A DNA stretch of 64,000 nucleotides from Enterococcus columbae DSM 7374 = ATCC 51263 (GCF_000406925.1 NZ_KE136350.1:188202-252201), one strand, 5' to 3'; shown: positions 48,995 to 60,783, counted from the first letter of the stretch. Translations and numbers: made by a program. The notes: generated by a model not told the origin, from the sequence alone.

Positions 48995-49714
48995 ATGTTA
49001 CCTGAAGAATTTCAAGCGAATTTAGCGCAAAAAGGCATTGTACTTAGTGATAAGCAGATGCAGCAATTTGCGCAGTATTATCAATTGCTTGTTGAATGGA
49101 ACGAAAAGATGAATTTAACAGCAATTACTGAAGAAAAAGAGGTTTATTTAAAACATTTTTATGATTCAATTGTGTTATCACTAACCACTGATATGCAGAC
49201 AGATGCGACTTTATGTGATGTCGGTAGTGGCGCAGGATTTCCAAGTATTCCACTAAAAATCGTTTATCCAGAATTAAAGGTGACAATTGTTGATTCGTTG
49301 AATAAGCGAATTGTTTTTTTGAATCACTTAGTCGAATCGTTAGGATTAAGCGATGTTCAGTTGTATCATGATCGGGCTGAAACGTTTGGTCAAAATAAAA
49401 AGCATCGAGAGGCCTATCAGTATGTTACGGCTAGAGCGGTTGCCCGCTTAAATGTCTTAAGTGAGCTATGCTTGCCGTTAGTGCAGACGGGTGGTTATTT
49501 TTATGCTTTGAAAGCTGCTAAAAGTGAAGAGGAGCTTGCTGAAGCGAAAAAGGCAATTGACATATTAGGTGGAAAATTTAGCCAAGATTATGCCTTGATT
49601 TTACCGGTTACGCAAGATGAAAGACATATTTTAGCGATTGCCAAAGAAAAAGCAACACCTAAAAAGTATCCTAGAAAACCAGGATTACCCAATAAACAAC
49701 CAATATTGGCCTAA
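48995..49714 (+). CDS. rsmG: 16S rRNA (guanine-527-N7) methyltransferase RsmG
   Basis: Methylates G527 of 16S rRNA using S-adenosylmethionine. The 239-aa product has the SAM motif [35 protein letters not shown], and [23 protein letters not shown] precedes the ATG. In most Firmicutes it directly follows mnmG; here 15 kb of accessory genes separate them. Confidence 0.95.
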   Translation: MLPEEFQANLAQKGIVLSDKQMQQFAQYYQLLVEWNEKMNLTAITEEKEVYLKHFYDSIVLSLTTDMQTDATLCDVGSGAGFPSIPLKIVYPELKVTIVDSLNKRIVFLNHLVESLGLSDVQLYHDRAETFGQNKKHREAYQYVTARAVARLNVLSELCLPLVQTGGYFYALKAAKSEEELAEAKKAIDILGGKFSQDYALILPVTQDERHILAIAKEKATPKKYPRKPGLPNKQPILA

Positions 49715-49769
49715 AAAAGTGCTTTAAGGGTCAATACTTAGAGAATAGATAGCTTTTAGGAGGTGCAAC

Positions 49770-50534
49770 ATGGCACGAATTATTTCAGTAGCCAATCAAA
49801 AAGGCGGCGTTGGTAAAACAACGACGACGGTCAATTTAGGAGCGAGCTTAGCCTTTAATGGAAAAAAAGTATTATTAGTAGATATTGATGCGCAAGGCAA
49901 TGCCACGAGTGGTGTGGGTATCCGTAAGCCAGATGTCAATCAAGATATTTACGATATTTTAGTTAATGAGGTAGAGATTACCGAAACAATTTTACCGACT
50001 TCACGTGAAAACTTATTTATTGTCCCAGCAACCTTGCAATTAGCTGGTGCAGAAATTGAGTTAACCTCCATGATGGCGCGTGAGTCACGTTTAAAACTAG
50101 CCTTAGATAGTATTAAGGATCAATATGATTATATTTTAATTGATTGTCCCCCCTCTTTAGGTCATTTAACCATCAATGCTTTTACTGCCAGTGATTCGAT
50201 TTTAATTCCGGTGCAGTGTGAATACTATGCCTTGGAGGGCTTGAGTCAATTGTTAAATACGGTTCGCTTAGTGCAAAAGCATTTTAATCCTGACTTGGCC
50301 ATCGAAGGGGTCTTATTGACGATGTTTGATGCTAGAACCAACCTAGGTGCAGAAGTGGTAGAAGAGGTGCGTCGTTATTTCCAAGAAAAAGTCTACGAAA
50401 CGGTGATTCCACGTAATATTCGTTTATCAGAGGCGCCTAGTCATGGATTAACGATTATTGATTATGATATCCGTTCAAAAGGTGCGGAAGTCTATCAAGC
50501 CTTGGCAAAGGAAGTGTTAGCTCGTGAAAAATAA
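49770..50534 (+). CDS. parA: Chromosome-partitioning ATPase ParA (Soj)
   Basis: Walker-type ATPase that works with ParB in chromosome segregation and regulates DnaA. The 254-aa product has the deviant Walker A KGGVGKTTTTVNLG with the signature lysine, DIDAQGNATSG and YDYILIDCPPSLG. GGAGGTG precedes the ATG. parB overlaps its end by 11 bp. Confidence 0.96.
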   Translation: MARIISVANQKGGVGKTTTTVNLGASLAFNGKKVLLVDIDAQGNATSGVGIRKPDVNQDIYDILVNEVEITETILPTSRENLFIVPATLQLAGAEIELTSMMARESRLKLALDSIKDQYDYILIDCPPSLGHLTINAFTASDSILIPVQCEYYALEGLSQLLNTVRLVQKHFNPDLAIEGVLLTMFDARTNLGAEVVEEVRRYFQEKVYETVIPRNIRLSEAPSHGLTIIDYDIRSKGAEVYQALAKEVLAREK

Positions 50535-51402
50535 GAACAAAGGGTTAGGTCGAGGCATCGATGCTTTATTTCAAGGTTTGGAAGAAGTCGATGTAAGAAA
50601 AGAAGAGGTTTTGGAGTTAGGCTTAAATGAATTACGGCCAAATCCTTATCAGCCTCGTAAAACTTTCGATGAGCACTCATTAAAAGAGTTAGCTAATTCT
50701 ATTGAGCGCTCTGGAGTGTTTCAGCCAATTATTGTGCGTCGTTCACAAGTCAAGGGTTATGAAATTATCGCTGGCGAACGTCGCTTTAGAGCTTCAAAAT
50801 TAGCTGGCAAAACCACAATTCCGGCCATCATTCGAGAGTTTGATGAAGAGATGATGATGCAAATTGCGGTCTTGGAAAATTTACAGCGTGAGGATTTGAA
50901 TCCATTAGAAGAAGCAGAAGCTTACGATATGTTGATGAAAAATCTAGATTTGACTCAGGCTGAGGTTGCTGAACGTTTAGGTAAGAGCCGTCCATATATT
51001 GCCAATTACTTGCGTTTATTATCTTTACCTAAGCTAGTTAAAGAAATGGTTCAAGATGAGCGATTATCTATGGGTCAAGCGCGTACCTTATTAGGGTTAA
51101 AAGATAAAAGTAATATTTTAAAATTAGCCAATCGTTGTGTGAAAGAAAACTTAACGGTTAGACAAATTGAAAAATTAGTCAGTGAATTAAACGAAGCCAA
51201 GGAGCAAAAGAAGCTGCCTCGTTTGATGAAGGAAAAGCCTTACTACTTACGAGAAAGTGAAGAACGCTTGATGGATAAATTCGGCACGAGTGTCGCAATT
51301 CAAGAAAAAAATGGGAAGGGTAAGATCGAAATCGAGTATCTATCGCAAAGTGATCTTACACGTATTTTGGATATTTTAGATATTCATTTTGATGAAGCCT
51401 AA
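50524..51402 (+). CDS. parB: Chromosome-partitioning protein ParB (Spo0J)
   Basis: CTP-dependent clamp that loads at parS and spreads. The 292-aa product starts at GTG (MKNKNKGLGRGIDALF), with the CTPase motifs NPYQPRK and the box IIAGERRFRASKLAG, then a helix-turn-helix (LTQAEVAERLGKSRPYIANYLRL) and a C-terminal dimer domain. Four parS sites in the window match its family's recognition sequence. Confidence 0.96.
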   Translation: MKNKNKGLGRGIDALFQGLEEVDVRKEEVLELGLNELRPNPYQPRKTFDEHSLKELANSIERSGVFQPIIVRRSQVKGYEIIAGERRFRASKLAGKTTIPAIIREFDEEMMMQIAVLENLQREDLNPLEEAEAYDMLMKNLDLTQAEVAERLGKSRPYIANYLRLLSLPKLVKEMVQDERLSMGQARTLLGLKDKSNILKLANRCVKENLTVRQIEKLVSELNEAKEQKKLPRLMKEKPYYLRESEERLMDKFGTSVAIQEKNGKGKIEIEYLSQSDLTRILDILDIHFDEA

Positions 51403-51424
51403 TCAAAAGGGGGAAAAATAGGGA

Positions 51425-51613
51425 ATGTATGATTTAAACGATGTTGTTGAAATGAAAAAACCACACGCTTGTCAAACAAACCGTTGGCAAATTATCCGAA
51501 TGGGTGCTGATATTAAGATTAAGTGCTTAGCCTGCGGACACATTGTCATGATGCCCCGTAGAGAGTTTCAAAAGAAAATGAAAAAAATCTTGGTTAAAGC
51601 AAGTGAACAGTAA
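51425..51613 (+). CDS. DUF951 family protein
   Basis: The 62-aa product (DLNDVVEMKKPHACQTNRW, IKIKCLACGHIVMMPRREF) belongs to a small family that almost always sits between parB and ychF in Firmicutes. Cys residues in HAC and CLACG could bind zinc. Function is unknown. AAAGGGGG precedes the ATG. Confidence 0.9.
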   Translation: MYDLNDVVEMKKPHACQTNRWQIIRMGADIKIKCLACGHIVMMPRREFQKKMKKILVKASEQ

Positions 51614-51678
51614 AAAGAGGCTCGATCTTAGCTTAGCCAATGAACTTGTAGAATTAAACAGAAAGAGTGAAAGAAATT

Positions 51679-52779
51679 ATGGCATTAACTGCTGGAATCG
51701 TAGGTTTACCAAACGTCGGCAAATCTACTTTATTTAACGCAATTACCAAAGCTGGTGCAGAAGCAGCGAACTATCCTTTTGCAACCATTGATCCAAACGT
51801 GGGCATGGTAGAAGTACCAGACTGGCGCTTAAAACGTTTAACAGAATTAGTTAAACCGAAAAAAGAAGTGCCAACTACCTTTGAATTTACCGATATTGCT
51901 GGGATTGTAAAAGGGGCTAGTAAAGGAGAAGGTTTAGGTAATCAATTTTTAAGCCACATTCGTCAAGTAGATGCGATTTGTCATGTGGTTCGTTGTTTTG
52001 ATGATGAGAATATTACCCACGTAGAAGGTCGTGTTGATCCAATTGCCGATATTGAAACGATTAATTTAGAATTGGTTTTAGCCGACTTAGAATCTGTGAA
52101 CAAGCGCTATACACGTGTAGCTAAGGTAGCAAAAACAAAAGATAAAGATGCAGTCGCCGAATTAGCTGTTTTAGATAAGATTAAGCCAGTCTTAGAAGAA
52201 GGCAAATCAGCGCGCAGTGTCGAATTTACCGATGAAGAGCAAAAAATTGTTAAAGGTCTTTTCTTACTAACGACCAAACCAGTGCTATATGTTGCTAATG
52301 TGGCAGAAGATGAAGTAGCTGATGGTGAAAACAATCCATACGTTAAGCAGGTCAAGGCATTTGCAGCTAGTGAAAATGCAGAAGTCATCATTGTTTGTGC
52401 GCGTGCTGAAGAAGAAATCGCTGAATTAGAAGAAGAGGATAAAGCGGAATTTTTAGAAGCAATGGGCATTGAAGAATCTGGCTTAGATCAATTGATTCGG
52501 GCCGCTTATGACTTATTAGGCTTAGCGACTTACTTTACTGCTGGTGAACAAGAGGTGCGTGCTTGGACCTTTAGAAAAGGAATGAAGGCCCCACAATGTG
52601 CAGGTATTATCCACTCTGACTTTGAACGTGGCTTTATCCGGGCTGAAACCGTCTCTTTTGAAGATTTGGATCATTACGGTACCATGCATGCCGCTAAAGA
52701 AGCTGGACGTGTTCGCTTAGAAGGTAAAGATTACGAAGTCCAAGACGGTGATATTATGTTATTCCGCTTCAATGTTTAA
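51679..52779 (+). CDS. ychF: Ribosome-associated ATPase YchF
   Basis: Obg-related P-loop protein that binds ATP better than GTP and interacts with ribosomes. The 366-aa product has the G1 motif GLPNVGKSTLFNAITKA, the DIAGIVKGASKGEGLG switch region, a coiled-coil insertion and a C-terminal TGS domain ending QDGDIMLFRFNV. I chose ATG 51679 (MALTAGIVG); an in-frame GTG lies four codons upstream. Confidence 0.96.
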   Translation: MALTAGIVGLPNVGKSTLFNAITKAGAEAANYPFATIDPNVGMVEVPDWRLKRLTELVKPKKEVPTTFEFTDIAGIVKGASKGEGLGNQFLSHIRQVDAICHVVRCFDDENITHVEGRVDPIADIETINLELVLADLESVNKRYTRVAKVAKTKDKDAVAELAVLDKIKPVLEEGKSARSVEFTDEEQKIVKGLFLLTTKPVLYVANVAEDEVADGENNPYVKQVKAFAASENAEVIIVCARAEEEIAELEEEDKAEFLEAMGIEESGLDQLIRAAYDLLGLATYFTAGEQEVRAWTFRKGMKAPQCAGIIHSDFERGFIRAETVSFEDLDHYGTMHAAKEAGRVRLEGKDYEVQDGDIMLFRFNV

Positions 52780-52903
52780 AAAGACTATATCTAAAAGCCA
52801 AATAATTTGGTAGAATAGATTTTGGGAATTCGCTTACAATAAAAAGTTTGTTTTTGATTAGCAAAAAATGTTTATGCTAACTCTGAAAGGAGAAACATTA
52901 TTA

Positions 52904-53608
52904 ATGGAACCAGAAGTTATTCGTCAATATGTTGCGCAAAATCGAGAATTAGAAACGCAGCTAACTAAGCGAAATCAGCAATATATTTTTGATTTAAAGA
53001 AAGCCTTAATTGCAGCTAATTTATCTGAAGAAGAGTTGGCATTAGTGATGCATGAAATGTTACCAGTGCTTGTACGTGAGCAAAAATCAGGGATTACTGC
53101 GCGTCAATTGTACGGTACAGTTTCTGAACGTACGGATGCAATTATTAATCAACCGGTTGAAGAAGAAAAGAAAAATACTACGCCAGCTTTAATCTGGTTA
53201 GATAATTTCTTGTTACTACTAGGTTTATTTGGTTTATTTATTGGTTTAGTTGCTGAATTTAGTAAAGGCCAAGCACAGCCTTATGGGGTTGTTACCCTAC
53301 TAGCTACAACGGCAGTCGGTGGTTGGGTGTTCTATTTGATGCACAAATACATCTATCAATATCAAATGCCCGGTGCAGATAAATCACAACGGCCATCAGG
53401 TGGGAAGGTCGCTTTGATCTTAATTGGTGTTTTTGTCTTGTGGTTTGGTGTTATCATGGGAAGTGCTTTAATTCCGGCAACAATCAACATCATTTTACCG
53501 CCATTAGTGATGATTGCTATTGGAATTGTCGCTTTTGTCGTTAGATTCTATCTAAAGAAAAAATACAATATTGAAAGTACTCTAGGCGCACCACGTCCTA
53601 AAAAATAG
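52904..53608 (+). CDS. DUF1129 family membrane protein
   Basis: The 234-aa product has a soluble helical N-terminal half (to about residue 85, ITARQLYGTVSERTD) and four membrane helices in the C-terminal half. This fits the DUF1129 family, which in enterococci lies between ychF and guaB; function unknown. I chose ATG 52904 after AAAGGAG; the frame is open for 12 more codons upstream. Confidence 0.85.
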   Translation: MEPEVIRQYVAQNRELETQLTKRNQQYIFDLKKALIAANLSEEELALVMHEMLPVLVREQKSGITARQLYGTVSERTDAIINQPVEEEKKNTTPALIWLDNFLLLLGLFGLFIGLVAEFSKGQAQPYGVVTLLATTAVGGWVFYLMHKYIYQYQMPGADKSQRPSGGKVALILIGVFVLWFGVIMGSALIPATINIILPPLVMIAIGIVAFVVRFYLKKKYNIESTLGAPRPKK

Positions 53609-53613
53609 TTTCA

Positions 53614-53656
53614 AAACTCAGCTAAGCATCCATGATGTTGTTTAGCTGAGTTTTTT
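53614..53656 (+). terminator. Terminator after the DUF1129 gene
   Basis: The stem AAACTCAGCTAA...TTAGCTGAGTTT is followed by TTT. Confidence 0.85.
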
Positions 53657-53669
53657 GTTTCGGTTGGTA

Positions 53670-53804
53670 GTCAGCTTGTTTCGGTACGAAAAATTTTCTT
53701 GTTCTTCATCCTTGAAGTCATTTAAGAAAAGAAAAACTTGCTTCAAGCTAACGATGAATTTTTGCTAGAGCTAGTTGACGAACACTGATTGGTTTAAGTT
53801 CTAG
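53670..53804. repeat. Degenerate hairpin-repeat unit upstream of guaB
   Basis: A 113-bp imperfect palindrome (53670-53782; arms GTCA...AAAAATT and AATTTTTGC...TTGAC) is followed by a 22-bp junction-like sequence CACTGATTGG...TTCTAG (53783-53804). Length, order and the longer left arm match the units of array B, but the sequence has diverged. It seems an old copy of the same family. Confidence 0.6.
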
Positions 53805-53863
53805 CTAATAGGTGTAATCTAGATTAACTTTTCGTGAAAATGATGAGAATTCCCGGAAAATGG

Positions 53864-55423
<1,560 letters not shown>

Positions 55424-55432
55424 AAGCATAAA

Positions 55433-55482
55433 TAAAAAATCATCCTGATAGCTCACTTGTGAGGTTATCGGGATGATTTTTT
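55433..55482 (+). terminator. Terminator after guaB
   Basis: The stem AAAATCATCCTGATA with its G-T tolerant complement TTATCGGGATGATTTT is followed by T residues. It can also serve the convergent deacetylase gene. Confidence 0.85.
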
Positions 55483-55493
55483 AGCTTTTCATG

Positions 55494-56939
55494 CTAAACG
55501 TTGCGCGCATCGTTTTGTGAAAAATATTGAATCAATGGCTTGGCTTGATGATTAAGTAGCTGATCAACTGTCACGAATTCATAGCCCTGTGCTTTTAGCT
55601 GTTCGATAATTGGCCCAACCGCCGCTACTGTCGTTGGGTAAATATCATGCATTAATAAAATAGCGCCTGGCTGCACTGTCTGCATCACGTGTTGGATAAT
55701 TAAAGGGGTATTTTTTAACTTCCAATCCAGTGAATCAGTGTTCCATTGAATAATCGCTTTATCAACAACCTGTGCGCCTTGGGTATTAATTGCCCCGTAT
55801 GGCGGACGTAAAATCATTGGTAATTGCCCACCAGCTAAGAAAATGGCTTTATCAGCAGCTTGGATATCTGCCTTAATCGCCTCAGGAGACATTGCCCGGA
55901 GATTATTATGCACATTAGAGTGGCTACCAATTTCGTGCCCTTCACTAACCACTCGTTTCACCGTATCGGGATATTGAGCTGCACTACTACCTAACATAAA
56001 GAAAGTAGCCTTGACTTGCTGAGCGGCTAAAACATCCAACAATTGATTGGTGGTGGCAGCTTTTGGCCCATCGTCAAAGGTTAAAGCGATGTATTTCTTA
56101 TTCGCATCTAGGCTAGATGCTTGTTCAATCGGTTGATTCATTACGTAGTTTTGATCAATATAAGGTAATACTGAGTTTAATGGCAAGCTAACCTGACTGA
56201 GTCCAGCTATTTCTTGTGGTAAAGTGATGATTAGCTGTTTGTCAGCAATCGTTATCTTTTGCTCAAAGCTTAAATTCGGTAAATTTAATACCTGATCAAT
56301 GGCTTGCTCGGGGGCTTTGACTTGTTCTAAAATTTTTTGCTGAACAATTGGTTTAAGGGTTAATAAATTTTCTTCACTACTAATAATTTGCTTGGCAGTA
56401 GGCTCTTGCCCCGTTTCACTAGAAAGTAATAGGGCGCTTTGCTGTAAGGGCTGCTGATTAAAGTGCGCCTTTGACTTGTTCCAGGTGAAAAACTGACTAG
56501 AAAGAATAATTTTATTCATTTTAGGATTGAGCACTTGTTTTTCAATTTTTTGAATCCAAGTCGTGCCAGCTTGTAAGCTGTGTTTTTTCAAAAAGGCTTC
56601 CTTCATCGCTAAAAATTGCTGGTGAATGAGCGGTGCTTCTTTTGTAAATTTTTCATTTTTAGGTTGATAGGTAATAATTTCTAATTTATTTTGATGCTCT
56701 TTAGTACATTGAAAATGAGCTGGCTGTTGTTGATGGATTAAACGCTGTTGCGCATGATCAAAAACAGCAACCTTTTCTTGATCTTTAGTATGCCAGAAAT
56801 AAACGACCGTTAAGGCTGCCCCTAAAAGGATAAGCATCAATGGTAAATGCCACATCCAACCGGTTTTGTGTTTCTTTTTAGCATGTAGTTGTGGTCCTTT
56901 ACGTCGTTGGCTACGCGAAGGCATTGTTTTTTCATCCAT
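55494..56939 (-). CDS. Membrane-anchored polysaccharide deacetylase (PgdA/PdaC-like)
   Basis: Probably removes acetyl groups from peptidoglycan N-acetylglucosamine, a change linked to lysozyme resistance. The 481-aa product has a basic N-terminus, one membrane helix (about 29-48), a ~200-residue extracellular region and a C-terminal NodB domain. NodB motifs are TFDDGP, the zinc histidines in HEIGSHSNVHNN, LRPPYGA and LLMHDI. The intervening region resembles the DUF3298/RsiV-like part of PdaC. It stands alone. Confidence 0.88.
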   Translation of the reverse strand: MDEKTMPSRSQRRKGPQLHAKKKHKTGWMWHLPLMLILLGAALTVVYFWHTKDQEKVAVFDHAQQRLIHQQQPAHFQCTKEHQNKLEIITYQPKNEKFTKEAPLIHQQFLAMKEAFLKKHSLQAGTTWIQKIEKQVLNPKMNKIILSSQFFTWNKSKAHFNQQPLQQSALLLSSETGQEPTAKQIISSEENLLTLKPIVQQKILEQVKAPEQAIDQVLNLPNLSFEQKITIADKQLIITLPQEIAGLSQVSLPLNSVLPYIDQNYVMNQPIEQASSLDANKKYIALTFDDGPKAATTNQLLDVLAAQQVKATFFMLGSSAAQYPDTVKRVVSEGHEIGSHSNVHNNLRAMSPEAIKADIQAADKAIFLAGGQLPMILRPPYGAINTQGAQVVDKAIIQWNTDSLDWKLKNTPLIIQHVMQTVQPGAILLMHDIYPTTVAAVGPIIEQLKAQGYEFVTVDQLLNHQAKPLIQYFSQNDARNV

Positions 56940-57078
56940 TCCCTAACTAAACATCCTTTCCCTTTCGTTTATAATTTTAGTATGCTCCTTATTTTTTTAA
57001 TCTAACATGTTTATTAGTAGAAAACAAGGGGACTTAAGACTTAGAAATGAAACAAAAAAATATCAAGTAAAAGCAGAC

Positions 57079-57115
57079 AAAAAAATAGAGCCGCCTTTAG
57101 GCCAGCTCTATTTTT
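57079..57115 (-). terminator. Terminator after serS
   Basis: The stem AAAATAGAGC/GCTCTATTTT has T-runs on both strands. Confidence 0.8.
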
Positions 57116-57156
57116 AAAGTCAAAGATTCATAGCATCTTCAATATATTTTGTTGAG

Positions 57157-58428
57157 TTATTTAATAACGGTTAATCCACCCATGTATGGAACTAAGACTT
57201 CAGGAATAGTCACACTACCGTCTTCATTTTGATAGTTTTCTAAGATAGCAGCGACTGTACGACCGACCGCAAGACCTGAACCGTTTAGTGTATGCACATA
57301 TTGTACTTTTCCGTTTTCATCACGATAACGAATCATGGCGCGTCTCGCTTGGAAGTCTTCACAGTTTGAACATGAACTGATTTCGCGATAAGTATCTTGT
57401 GCTGGAATCCAGACTTCTAAATCATAAGTTTTAGCTGCAGAGAAGCCCATATCGCCAGTTGATAAGGCAACCACACGGTAAGGGAGATTTAATTTTTGTA
57501 GGATATTTTCCGCATTTTGGGTCATTTTTTCAAGTTCATTGTAAGATTCTGTTGGTTTAGCAAATTTCACCATTTCAACTTTATTAAATTGGTGTAAGCG
57601 AATCAAGCCACGTGTATCACGACCGGCACTACCCGCTTCTGAACGAAATGATGGGCTTAACGCAGTAAAGTAAATAGGTAGCTCGGCTTGATCTAAAATT
57701 TCTCCATTATAATAGTTAGTTAATGGTACTTCGGCTGTTGGAATCAAAGTCAAGTCAGTGTCAGCTAATTGGAAAACATCTTCCTTAAATTTAGGAAATT
57801 GTCCGGTACCAAACATTGATTGACTGTTGACAATATAAGGAGGAATGACTTCGGTGTAGCCTTCTTTTGCATGCTCATCTAACATGAAATTATAAATCGC
57901 TCTTTCTAAGCGCGCACCTAAGCCTTTGTAGAAGACAAAACGGCTACCAGAAACCTTCGCTCCACGTTCAAAGTCTAAAATACCAAGTTGTTCGGCAATC
58001 TCCCAGTGAGGTTTTGGCTCGAAGTTAAATTCACGTACGTTACCATGACGACGAACTTCAACGTTATCATCTTCATCTTTACCAATTGGGGTACTTTCGT
58101 GTGGTAGGTTTGGTAGAGTGGTTGCAATGGTCGTTAACGCTTCATCGATTTTGGCAATTTGTTCATCTAACGCCTTGATTTCTTCACCAACTTTTTTCAT
58201 TTGAGCAATTTTATCATCGGCATTTTCTTTATTGCGTTTTAATTGAGCAATCTCAGCTGAAACATCATTTCTTAGTTTTTTCAATTCTTCAACCTTGACC
58301 AATTCTTCACGACGTTTTTCATCTAAAGCAACAAATTCATTGATTTTTGCTTCGTCAACATTGCGTGTAGCTAATTTTTCTTTAACTAATTCCACGTTTT
58401 GACGAATCATTTTAATATCTAACATCAA
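57157..58428 (-). CDS. serS: Seryl-tRNA synthetase
   Basis: Charges tRNA-Ser. The 423-aa product has the N-terminal antiparallel coiled coil (about 28-105), class II motif 2 [15 protein letters not shown] and motif 3 [25 protein letters not shown] precedes the ATG. A T-box leader upstream predicts induction when uncharged tRNA-Ser accumulates. Confidence 0.97.
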   Translation of the reverse strand: MMLDIKMIRQNVELVKEKLATRNVDEAKINEFVALDEKRREELVKVEELKKLRNDVSAEIAQLKRNKENADDKIAQMKKVGEEIKALDEQIAKIDEALTTIATTLPNLPHESTPIGKDEDDNVEVRRHGNVREFNFEPKPHWEIAEQLGILDFERGAKVSGSRFVFYKGLGARLERAIYNFMLDEHAKEGYTEVIPPYIVNSQSMFGTGQFPKFKEDVFQLADTDLTLIPTAEVPLTNYYNGEILDQAELPIYFTALSPSFRSEAGSAGRDTRGLIRLHQFNKVEMVKFAKPTESYNELEKMTQNAENILQKLNLPYRVVALSTGDMGFSAAKTYDLEVWIPAQDTYREISSCSNCEDFQARRAMIRYRDENGKVQYVHTLNGSGLAVGRTVAAILENYQNEDGSVTIPEVLVPYMGGLTVIK

Positions 58429-58514
58429 AATCCCTCCAAAAAATTTTATTTTGATTAATCAGGTAGTTGAGCAAAGTGGTTTTGTAGCTGTTTGACTAAA
58501 TTTATATTTTTAAA

Positions 58515-58750
58515 TAAAAAAGCCCTAAAGCATGAAAAATCTTCCATGCCTTAGGACGTAAATTACGCGGTGCCACCTAAATTTAGTATCTGCATACTAC
58601 ACTTTGCGCAAGGTAACGGTTGCTAGCCGTCACAAATTTCTTTGTGAGTCCTATCAGAAAGTGGATTCACTATCTTCCATACAGTTTTGCACCAACCAAC
58701 TGCTCTCTAAAAAGGAGTCAATAATTACTAGTCTTTCTAGGAAATCTATT
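58515..58750 (-). promoter_or_regulatory. T-box riboswitch leader of serS
   Basis: The minus-strand leader carries the T-box core AGGTGGCACCGCG (58566-58578) just before a terminator stem CCTAAGGCATG/CATGCTTTAGGG with a T-run (58515-58556). The upstream stem I contains AGTGAATCCAC, suggesting a UCC serine specifier codon. Uncharged tRNA-Ser would favour the antiterminator and allow serS expression. Confidence 0.9.
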
Positions 58751-58757
58751 TACGATA

Positions 58758-58785
58758 ATTGTAGCTGAAATTTTAAATTTTGCAA
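58758..58785 (-). promoter_or_regulatory. Promoter of the serS T-box transcript
   Basis: TTGCAA, 16 bp, TACAAT on the minus strand, just upstream of the T-box stem I. Confidence 0.7.
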
Positions 58786-58855
58786 GTCCTTCATATGATA
58801 AAACGAATCGGTCTTTAAGAGGTCAAGCGAATTCTTCGTTTGACAGTAGATTCAT

Positions 58856-58888
58856 AAAAAGGCGTAGTAGCTGATGTTGGCTGCTACG
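58856..58888 (-). terminator. Possible terminator of the two-component operon
   Basis: The stem CGTAGCAGC...GCTACTACG is imperfect and is followed by CTTTTT on the minus strand, about 40 bp past the kinase stop. Confidence 0.5.
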
Positions 58889-58925
58889 TTAGCCAGTCAA
58901 GCTTTTTGGTCATCGTGCTGCTTTT

Positions 58926-60104
58926 TTAGCGCGCTTCATTTTCTTTTTTCCCTTTTTTAAGTGGTAGATGAATGATGAAGCTAGTCCATTCAGGGTTGGA
59001 CTTTGCGTAGATATAGCCACCGTGTAAAGCGATGATGCTTTGGGCAATAGCCAGCCCTAATCCAGTCCCACCTGTTGCTTGTGAGCGCGATTCTTCTACT
59101 CGATAAAAACGATCAAACAGTTGCTCTAACGATTTTTGTGGAATCATTTGGCCGTTGTTTTTGACAGTGATAATCACTTCTTGACTGATTTGTTCTAATT
59201 CAACAACAATTTGCGTTGCCCCTTTTCCATATTTTAGGGCGTTGGAGATTAAATTATTGAATACCCGCACAATTTTTTCGGTATCGCCTTCCATCATGAT
59301 TTGTTCAGGCTTGGCTTTGACTTCAATTGTAATGTCTTTTTTGGCCGCCTCTAATTCAAAGTCAATAGCCAATTGTTCGACTAACTGTACCATATCAAAG
59401 GTCAAGTAATAAATAGGTACGCCCGGTTGCCGCACTTTTGTATATTCAAATAAATCTTCTACTAATGATTTCATTTGCTTGGCTTTCATGTAAGCGGTGT
59501 GGGTATACTTGAGCAATTCTTCTTCAGAATGATATTGCTGATCTTCGACTAAACCCAGATAACCAATAATTGAAGTTAAAGGCGTACGAATATCATGGCT
59601 GACATTGGTAATTAATTCGTCTTTAGATTGTTCAATTCTACGCTCTTCTTCAATTGCCGTAACGGTGCTATCGACTAAACCATTAATGCTTTGGATAATC
59701 CGCCCTAAATCACCGCGTACCTCAAAGGGAATCCGATGATCATAATTTCCTTCAGCAATATAGTGTAGTTCACTAATGATATGTCTTAATTGCATTTGGC
59801 GATAACGTCTGAATAAACGCCAGGTTAGAATTAAGACATCCACTAAGAAGAAAATAGGAATGATAAAATAGCGACCGCTCCAAAAAATCTCATTATCAAG
59901 ATTTTGTGCAAAAATAAATTTTGTCTCAAAGATAGCATCCTGCAAGGTAGGGCTACTCTTGATAATAGAAGAGATGACGACTAAAAAGGCAACATTTAGT
60001 AGAATTAATAAGATAATCGTTACAATGCCTTCAGCCAGTAGCTCACTAATTTCTTTTGAAGTCAGTACAATTTTCTGCCCCTTTTCTTGCGGTTTATTTT
60101 GCAT
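58926..60104 (-). CDS. Two-component sensor histidine kinase
   Basis: The 392-aa product has two membrane helices (about 24-46 and 80-98) around a short extracellular loop, a HAMP-like segment (GNYDHRIPFEVRGDLG), the phospho-acceptor His in NVSHDIRTPLTSIIGYL, and ATPase boxes NLISNALKYGKG and GTGLGLAIAQSI. It resembles VanS-like kinases. The signal is unknown. It overlaps the response regulator gene by 11 bp. Confidence 0.92.
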   Translation of the reverse strand: MQNKPQEKGQKIVLTSKEISELLAEGIVTIILLILLNVAFLVVISSIIKSSPTLQDAIFETKFIFAQNLDNEIFWSGRYFIIPIFFLVDVLILTWRLFRRYRQMQLRHIISELHYIAEGNYDHRIPFEVRGDLGRIIQSINGLVDSTVTAIEEERRIEQSKDELITNVSHDIRTPLTSIIGYLGLVEDQQYHSEEELLKYTHTAYMKAKQMKSLVEDLFEYTKVRQPGVPIYYLTFDMVQLVEQLAIDFELEAAKKDITIEVKAKPEQIMMEGDTEKIVRVFNNLISNALKYGKGATQIVVELEQISQEVIITVKNNGQMIPQKSLEQLFDRFYRVEESRSQATGGTGLGLAIAQSIIALHGGYIYAKSNPEWTSFIIHLPLKKGKKENEAR

Positions 60105-60783
60105 CGATCTTATAACCTACTCCCCAGACAGTTTGGATAATTTTTTCGCCACCAGTCGCTTCTTCAATTTTATCGCGCAAATGACTCACATGAACCATCA
60201 CCGTCTTAGCAGAAACAATACTTTCTTGTTTCCAAACACGTTCAAAAATCTCATCAGCACTAAAGACACGATTCGGATGAGAAGCCAATAGGTAAAGAAT
60301 ACCAAATTCAAGGGCAGTTAATTGAATTTCTGTGCCAGTAATTGTTTTGACTTCATGAGAATCACGATTGATAATCAAAGAAGCCACTTCAAGAATTTCT
60401 GGTTGATTAGCCTTTACTTGCATTTTGGTTCTTCTAAGCAGTGATTTGACACGCGCCATAATTTCTAATGGGTTAAATGGTTTGGTCACATAATCATCCG
60501 CACCGGCAACTAATCCTTTAATTTTATCCATATCTGTTGATTTAGCCGTTAACATGATAATGGGGATTTGTGACTCTTTCCGTAGCACCTTAACAACCTG
60601 CATACCGTCAACTTCAGGCATCATAATATCTAAAATCAATAATTCGATATCAGGATTGGTTCGAACCTTAGATAAAGCATCCTTGCCATCGTAAGCCTTA
60701 ACCGGTTCATACCCTTCATTTTGTAAATAAATACTTAATAGCTCAACAATCTCTTTGTCATCATCAGCAACTAAAATTTTCAT
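60094..60783 (-). CDS. OmpR/VanR-type response regulator
   Basis: The 229-aa product has a receiver domain with the acidic pocket ADDDKE, phospho-acceptor Asp in LLILDIMMPEVDG, Thr in MLTAKS and Lys in VTKPFNP. A C-terminal winged helix ends VWGVGYKIDAK. It is the first gene of the pair with the kinase and likely autoregulates. Target genes cannot be told from the window. Confidence 0.93.
   Translation of the reverse strand: MKILVADDDKEIVELLSIYLQNEGYEPVKAYDGKDALSKVRTNPDIELLILDIMMPEVDGMQVVKVLRKESQIPIIMLTAKSTDMDKIKGLVAGADDYVTKPFNPLEIMARVKSLLRRTKMQVKANQPEILEVASLIINRDSHEVKTITGTEIQLTALEFGILYLLASHPNRVFSADEIFERVWKQESIVSAKTVMVHVSHLRDKIEEATGGEKIIQTVWGVGYKIDAK

Noticed and set aside
49997..50012. TCACGTGA-centred site inside parA as a fifth parS
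   Set aside because: Only about 11 of 16 positions match and it is within a coding sequence.
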